Of a stretch of 64,000 nucleotides of DNA, positions 59,930 through 64,000 are shown in pieces. Numbering within the stretch: the stretch's first letter is position 1; each line of letters starts with the position of its first letter. Source of the DNA: Zeus faber (Eukaryota > Chordata > Actinopteri > Zeiformes > Zeidae); contig OY482855.1 in assembly GCA_960531495.1 (NCBI GenBank), forward strand, positions 8,868,497-8,932,496, read 5' to 3'. Made by a program: the position numbers and the translations under genes. A model generated the notes under the pieces. That model was not told where the DNA came from and searched no databases. It saw nothing but the letters and a program-made list of their open reading frames with translations.

Positions 59930-60213
59930 TGCAGACACCGGCATGTTGTTCGTGGTTCTTTACGGTCACAGCGGCACGCAACGGTGACGTAGCCGGACAA
60001 GCACGTGGACGTGGAGCAGGCGCCTGCGCTGATCTGCGCACGCGCGACGGGTCTACGCTCCCAAGCGACGCCGGCCGCGCGGTCCATCCTCGTGCTGTGC
60101 GCATCAGCGCCGACGACGCAATGACGTAGAGCGGACTGAGCCCCCCCCCCCCCCCCCCCCTGCGTTACGTAAGCGCGCGGCCAGTTGGAGCTTCACCAGC
60201 GGACCCGCCTGTC
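59930..60213 (+). promoter_or_regulatory. znf598 CpG promoter with CRE-like sites and C20 run
   Basis: The region is very CpG-rich. TGACGTA occurs twice (59985-59991 and 60122-60128), a CRE/ATF-like half. A homopolymer of 20 C residues spans 60141-60160, 53 nt before the ATG, probably in the 5' UTR or at the start site. No TATA box is seen. Confidence 0.6.
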
Positions 60214-63200
60214 ATGGAGTCGCCGTCCACCAAGGAAACCGAAAAGACATGCGTCCTGTGCTGCCAGGACATCGACATCTTCGCGCTGGGGAAGTGCGAC
60301 CACCCGGTGTGCTACCGCTGCTCCACCAAGATGCGGGTGCTGTGCGAGCAGAAGTACTGCGCCGTCTGCCGGGAGGAGCTGCACAAGGTACGGCGCGCCC
60401 CGACACTCCACCCCGGTGCCGGGGGCGCTCGTCTAGGCCGCGCGGGGCTCTTAACTCACCCGGGCGTTACACCCCGCTTACCGGGTTGAAACAGCCCAGT
60501 TCGACTGGCAGGGAGGTGACGGTTCACGATGTAACGCCACTACAGAGAGTTCCTTTAAGCTAGTGCTAAACCAAGCTAAGCTACTTTCTGTGTTAGTGCA
60601 TTAATCAGACTAGCGGTTAGCCTGCTAGCATGTTAACGAGCGTAGCTGTTGTAGTTGCTAGTCGTGTTACGTAACAGGCCGCGGTGCCGAGCAGCGTGCC
60701 CATCAGCTTTACGGTGGAACGGATCTTTGCCCCGTGGACCAACGTGTCTATCTCGCGTCACCGCCCCGGTCTGCGCTATGTCCACGGCTGTCAAGCGTTT
60801 GACCGTACAACCCATGGTTGTAGCCTTGGTCCAACTTCTCATTTCGTATTATCCCAAGTTAGGGTGCCTTCCCAACGTGAGGTCCGGGTCCTTCAGGTGG
60901 TTCCACAATGATTTAATAGTTGATTTATCTATAAAATGTAATTTTCCAGCTTTTATCATTTTATCATCGCTGTTATCTCCCGAAATAAAGTCTAGACAGG
61001 TATGGGATTGTGGACCTGTGGAAGATCTTTTCACATTGGTGTCCCAGAGACGAAGTCTTGGAGTGGGGTCTGTGGGTATCAATTTGGGGGTCCTTAATAT
61101 GAGAGTTTAAGAATCACTGCCTTAGACAATACTCATGTAGACTGTGTAAAATAATTTGGGACGCGTTGTTTGATATTGTCTTATTACCAAAGTCAATTGG
61201 TATCTATGAGACCAAGTGGCAGGGACACTCTTGTAACCCTTTGACCAAAATGTCAAAATCACTGCATAGCCCCAAAATCAGCTAGTATCGTAACACGTTA
61301 ACGCTCCCCTCAGAGCCTCAAGTTTCATGATGATACTGCCGCACACTGTCCCAGATGTTCTGAAGCTGCTGTGGAAATATTACATTCCTCTCATCTTGCC
61401 GTTCTCAGGTGGTGTTTGTGAAGAAGCTGGAGGCATTCTCCACCCTGCCCTACCAGCAGTTCCAGTGCGAGGCCAAACACGACATCTATTTTAGCAACGG
61501 GAAGATCTACGCCCAATTCAGGTGCCTTTCTGGTCCACGTTGTGAACCCCGCCCTCAGGAATGTGATGTGAAGGCAGCCACTGGGGGCATTGTGAAGCCA
61601 TTCACAGATTCTGTTATTGATATTTGTTGTACAGGTACTCCTCACTTAGGAACCTACCTGTTTAATGACCGTTCGGACTTACGACCAGCTCTCTGACCAG
61701 TCTGTATTGTACGTTGTATCTCAGCGTCAAGCATCTCATCGCACATCACCATTTGTATACGATATACACTACATATATTATATATACTATATACACTATA
61801 TATATTATATACACTATACATACACTTTATACACTCTATATACATCTCGTCTCATCACGGTTTTCAGTCTCAGTATCGTTTCCGCAGTCTGTCAGTATCC
61901 ACTACACTAGCTTTCACAATCGCCACGCCCCCATTTTCCATTTCCTGAGGCAATGTTTTCAGGATATGGAGACGGGTCATGATATCTTTTTGTCCTAGGC
62001 TTTGAAAACCTCCCCGGTCAACAAAACAGAAAGTGACAGGAATTCTAGTAGTGCATAGGTAATATAAAAGTAAAGTCGTGGTTATTAATTTGGTTAACCG
62101 TCACTGGTTTGTACCATGGTTTTTGGACTCCCGGTTCTGCTGCGTGGGCATGTCTGCTGCCATGAACAAAATGAAATTGTCAAGCTTGTTTTGCGGCTTG
62201 GTTTGAGGTTGCCAGTGTACAAAGCTTCTTTTCTCTATATTTCCTACTTCCTCATGATCACAACAAAACTCACTCCACTGTCACCCTTAAACTTGGTTTA
62301 TGGTTGGAGGTGAAATGTACCGAATTGCCTGAATTTGGTGACGTGTCCTCACGTCTTCAACGCAATACGAATGTTGTTGCTTTTAGACTGTTCCAGGCAG
62401 ACGTTCATTCTGTGTCTGATAATATTTGGGTGACGTTTGTGGACTCGCTCTGCAGCCCCCCTGCACGTGTCCTTGCTCTCTGAATAGCATTCTGCGTGTT
62501 ACATTATATGGTTTTGGGGTTCAGCTGCGGCCGTGTGTCTTTCCTCGTCAAATGTCATGAGGCTGAAGGGTAAATCGGCCGTCGCTGATCTACCATCAAC
62601 ATTACATTTATTTCCGTTTTTTACCACTGTGGGAAAGCCATTATGTGCTGGTCGTTGAATTAAATGGTAAATAAACTCTTTAGTCTTTTTACTTGCTTGA
62701 ATTGGTTGTGGACGACGGTCGCATTAATCGCCACCAGAGGAACATAAATGATACGAAGTTCTTCATAGGAAGTTCTGTCATAGGAAGTAAGCCCTTTGAT
62801 GTATTTGCTCTTTGCTGAGGTTTCACACTCTTGCAAGCCACGGTCTCGGGCTATGTACTACATTCTCGTTTCTTTGTTTCCGTTTATTTTCTCAGGAGGT
62901 TGCTGCTGCCGGAGTGCCCCCACTGCCCCGAGCCCAAGGTCTTCTCCAGGTTCGAGGAGCTGGAGCAGCACATGAGGAAGCAGCACGAGCTGTTCTGCTG
63001 CAAGCTCTGCACCAAGCACCTCAAGGTACGCACCAACACACTCGTTTTCATACTGAAGGAACACTTCACAGGTACAACAGAATGACCTGGACAACACATT
63101 TTTAAATCATTGATCATGTGTAATGGTTTCCATTTAAGCTTTCTCACATTGGAGTCAACTTGCAAATGAAGAACTTACTAAATGCCTTCTTGCTGTGGTC

Positions 63201-63939
63201 TGAGCCCATCTTATTCTGCTTTCCATAGTAGTTAAACTATTTGCTGTCCTACAATTCTCAATCGGTTCACCTTTCATGCTGAACTTGCGAGCCCACTGAA
63301 CAGCGATGTACATGTGTAGCTGTCAAAGGTGTTTACTCGCCTCAGAGAAGTGGCAAACATGTCTGGCAAGGGAGAGGGGCTGGCTGTGAGAAGACAGTAC
63401 CTGGAAATATCTGCTACACAATGCAAGGAGCAATGTTGCTATTCTGAGTGTGTTTCTTTTGGGGGGCAGTTTTACGCCGGTGTCAAACTATGGCAAGTCA
63501 GAACAAAGCACACGATGTCTGAACCCAACAGTAAACCTCAAATTTTGTGGGCAATCAATATCTGGCAGCTAAACTGAAATGACAGGAAAACATTTTCTTA
63601 GCCCATTTAGAGTCTAAAATACTGAGCTGAAAAACCACGTCGTCTGAATCTGGGGAAGATAGACAAAAGGTAAATTGTCCCTTTTGGACTCTAGCTTGAA
63701 CTCTCGCTCTCTCTCTCGCGCATGCAGATCTTCTCTCATGAGCGGAAGTGGTACAACCGCAAGGAGCTGGCCCGGCACCGCACGCAGGGCGACCCGGATG
63801 ACACCAGCCACCGCGGCCACCCGCTCTGCAAGTTCTGCGATGACCGTTACCTGGACAACGACGAGCTGCTCAAACACCTGCGCAGGGACCATTACTTCTG
63901 TCACTTCTGCGATGCAGATGGCGCCCAGGAGTACTACAG
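60214..63939 (+). CDS. znf598: ZNF598, RING E3 ligase for collided ribosomes, 5' exons only
   Basis: Four coding exons, 60214-60387, 61409-61521, 62896-63025, 63728-63939, encode residues 1-209 in one frame; the gene continues to the right. An N-terminal C3HC4 RING is complete: Cys13, Cys16, Cys28, His30, Cys33, Cys36, Cys49, Cys52. Exon 2 gives EAFSTLPYQQFQCEAKHDI. Exon 3 has a zinc finger, FSRFEELEQHMRKQHELFCC. Exon 4 has KFCDDRYLDNDELLKHLRRD and HYFCHFCDADGAQEYY. ZNF598 ubiquitinates 40S proteins (eS10, uS10) on collided ribosomes and starts ribosome quality control (family knowledge). The last donor is after 63939 and the remaining bases are intron. Confidence 0.95.
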
Positions 63940-64000
63940 GTGTGTTGTGCTTGGTTAAATTCAAAAATGAGGTTTTTAAAGGGGAGTAAAAAAACAAAAC

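Overview
The window looks like nuclear DNA from a teleost fish. Five vertebrate genes can be read exon by exon, with GT-AG introns whose reading phases close. The introns are full of CA/GT microsatellites, tRNA-derived SINEs with typical fish tails, Tc1/mariner-type elements, miniature inverted-repeat elements, fragments of non-LTR retrotransposons and solo LTRs. Nothing looks prokaryotic or viral. All names come from recognising protein sequence by eye; no database search was run.

Layout. 509-36255 (minus): twenty consecutive coding exons of clec16a, giving residues 1 to about 844 of a protein of roughly 1050 residues; the last exons lie beyond the left edge. 36256-37642: a head-to-head promoter region shared with dexi. 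37643-37912 (plus): dexi, one coding exon, 89 residues. 37913-42400: intergenic DNA with an AT tract, a tRNA-type SINE and a TTAA-flanked MITE. 43321-45885 (plus): rpusd1, five coding exons, 319 residues, with a long TATC array and a C19 run before the start codon. 47007-56717 (plus): slc25a17 or its fish paralogue, nine exons, 317 residues. 56820-58851: a decayed Tc1 element and a fresh 275-bp tandem duplication of its right end. 60214-63939 (plus): the first four coding exons of znf598, which runs off the right edge.

The genes are housekeeping neighbours and not an operon. From family knowledge: CLEC16A is an endosomal/lysosomal membrane-trafficking and mitophagy regulator; DEXI is a tiny membrane protein; RPUSD1 is a RluA-type pseudouridine synthase homologue; SLC25A17 is a peroxisomal cofactor carrier; ZNF598 is the E3 ligase that marks collided ribosomes. 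CLEC16A and DEXI share a promoter here and are also neighbours in human.

The most unusual structure is in clec16a. Seven splice sites have CA/GT microsatellites flush against them or within 30 nt, including an approximately 135-bp (UG)n tract that replaces the polypyrimidine tract of exon 14. A 40-bp copy of exon 14 sits in intron 9. Two 98%-identical 178-bp direct repeats bracket the 45-bp in-frame exon 15. Other structures worth attention are two solo LTRs with the same 5-bp target duplication, a stack of nested inverted-repeat elements in intron 5, a GTAGTAT minisatellite with a 142-bp higher-order unit, and a solo LTR nested in an L2-type LINE.
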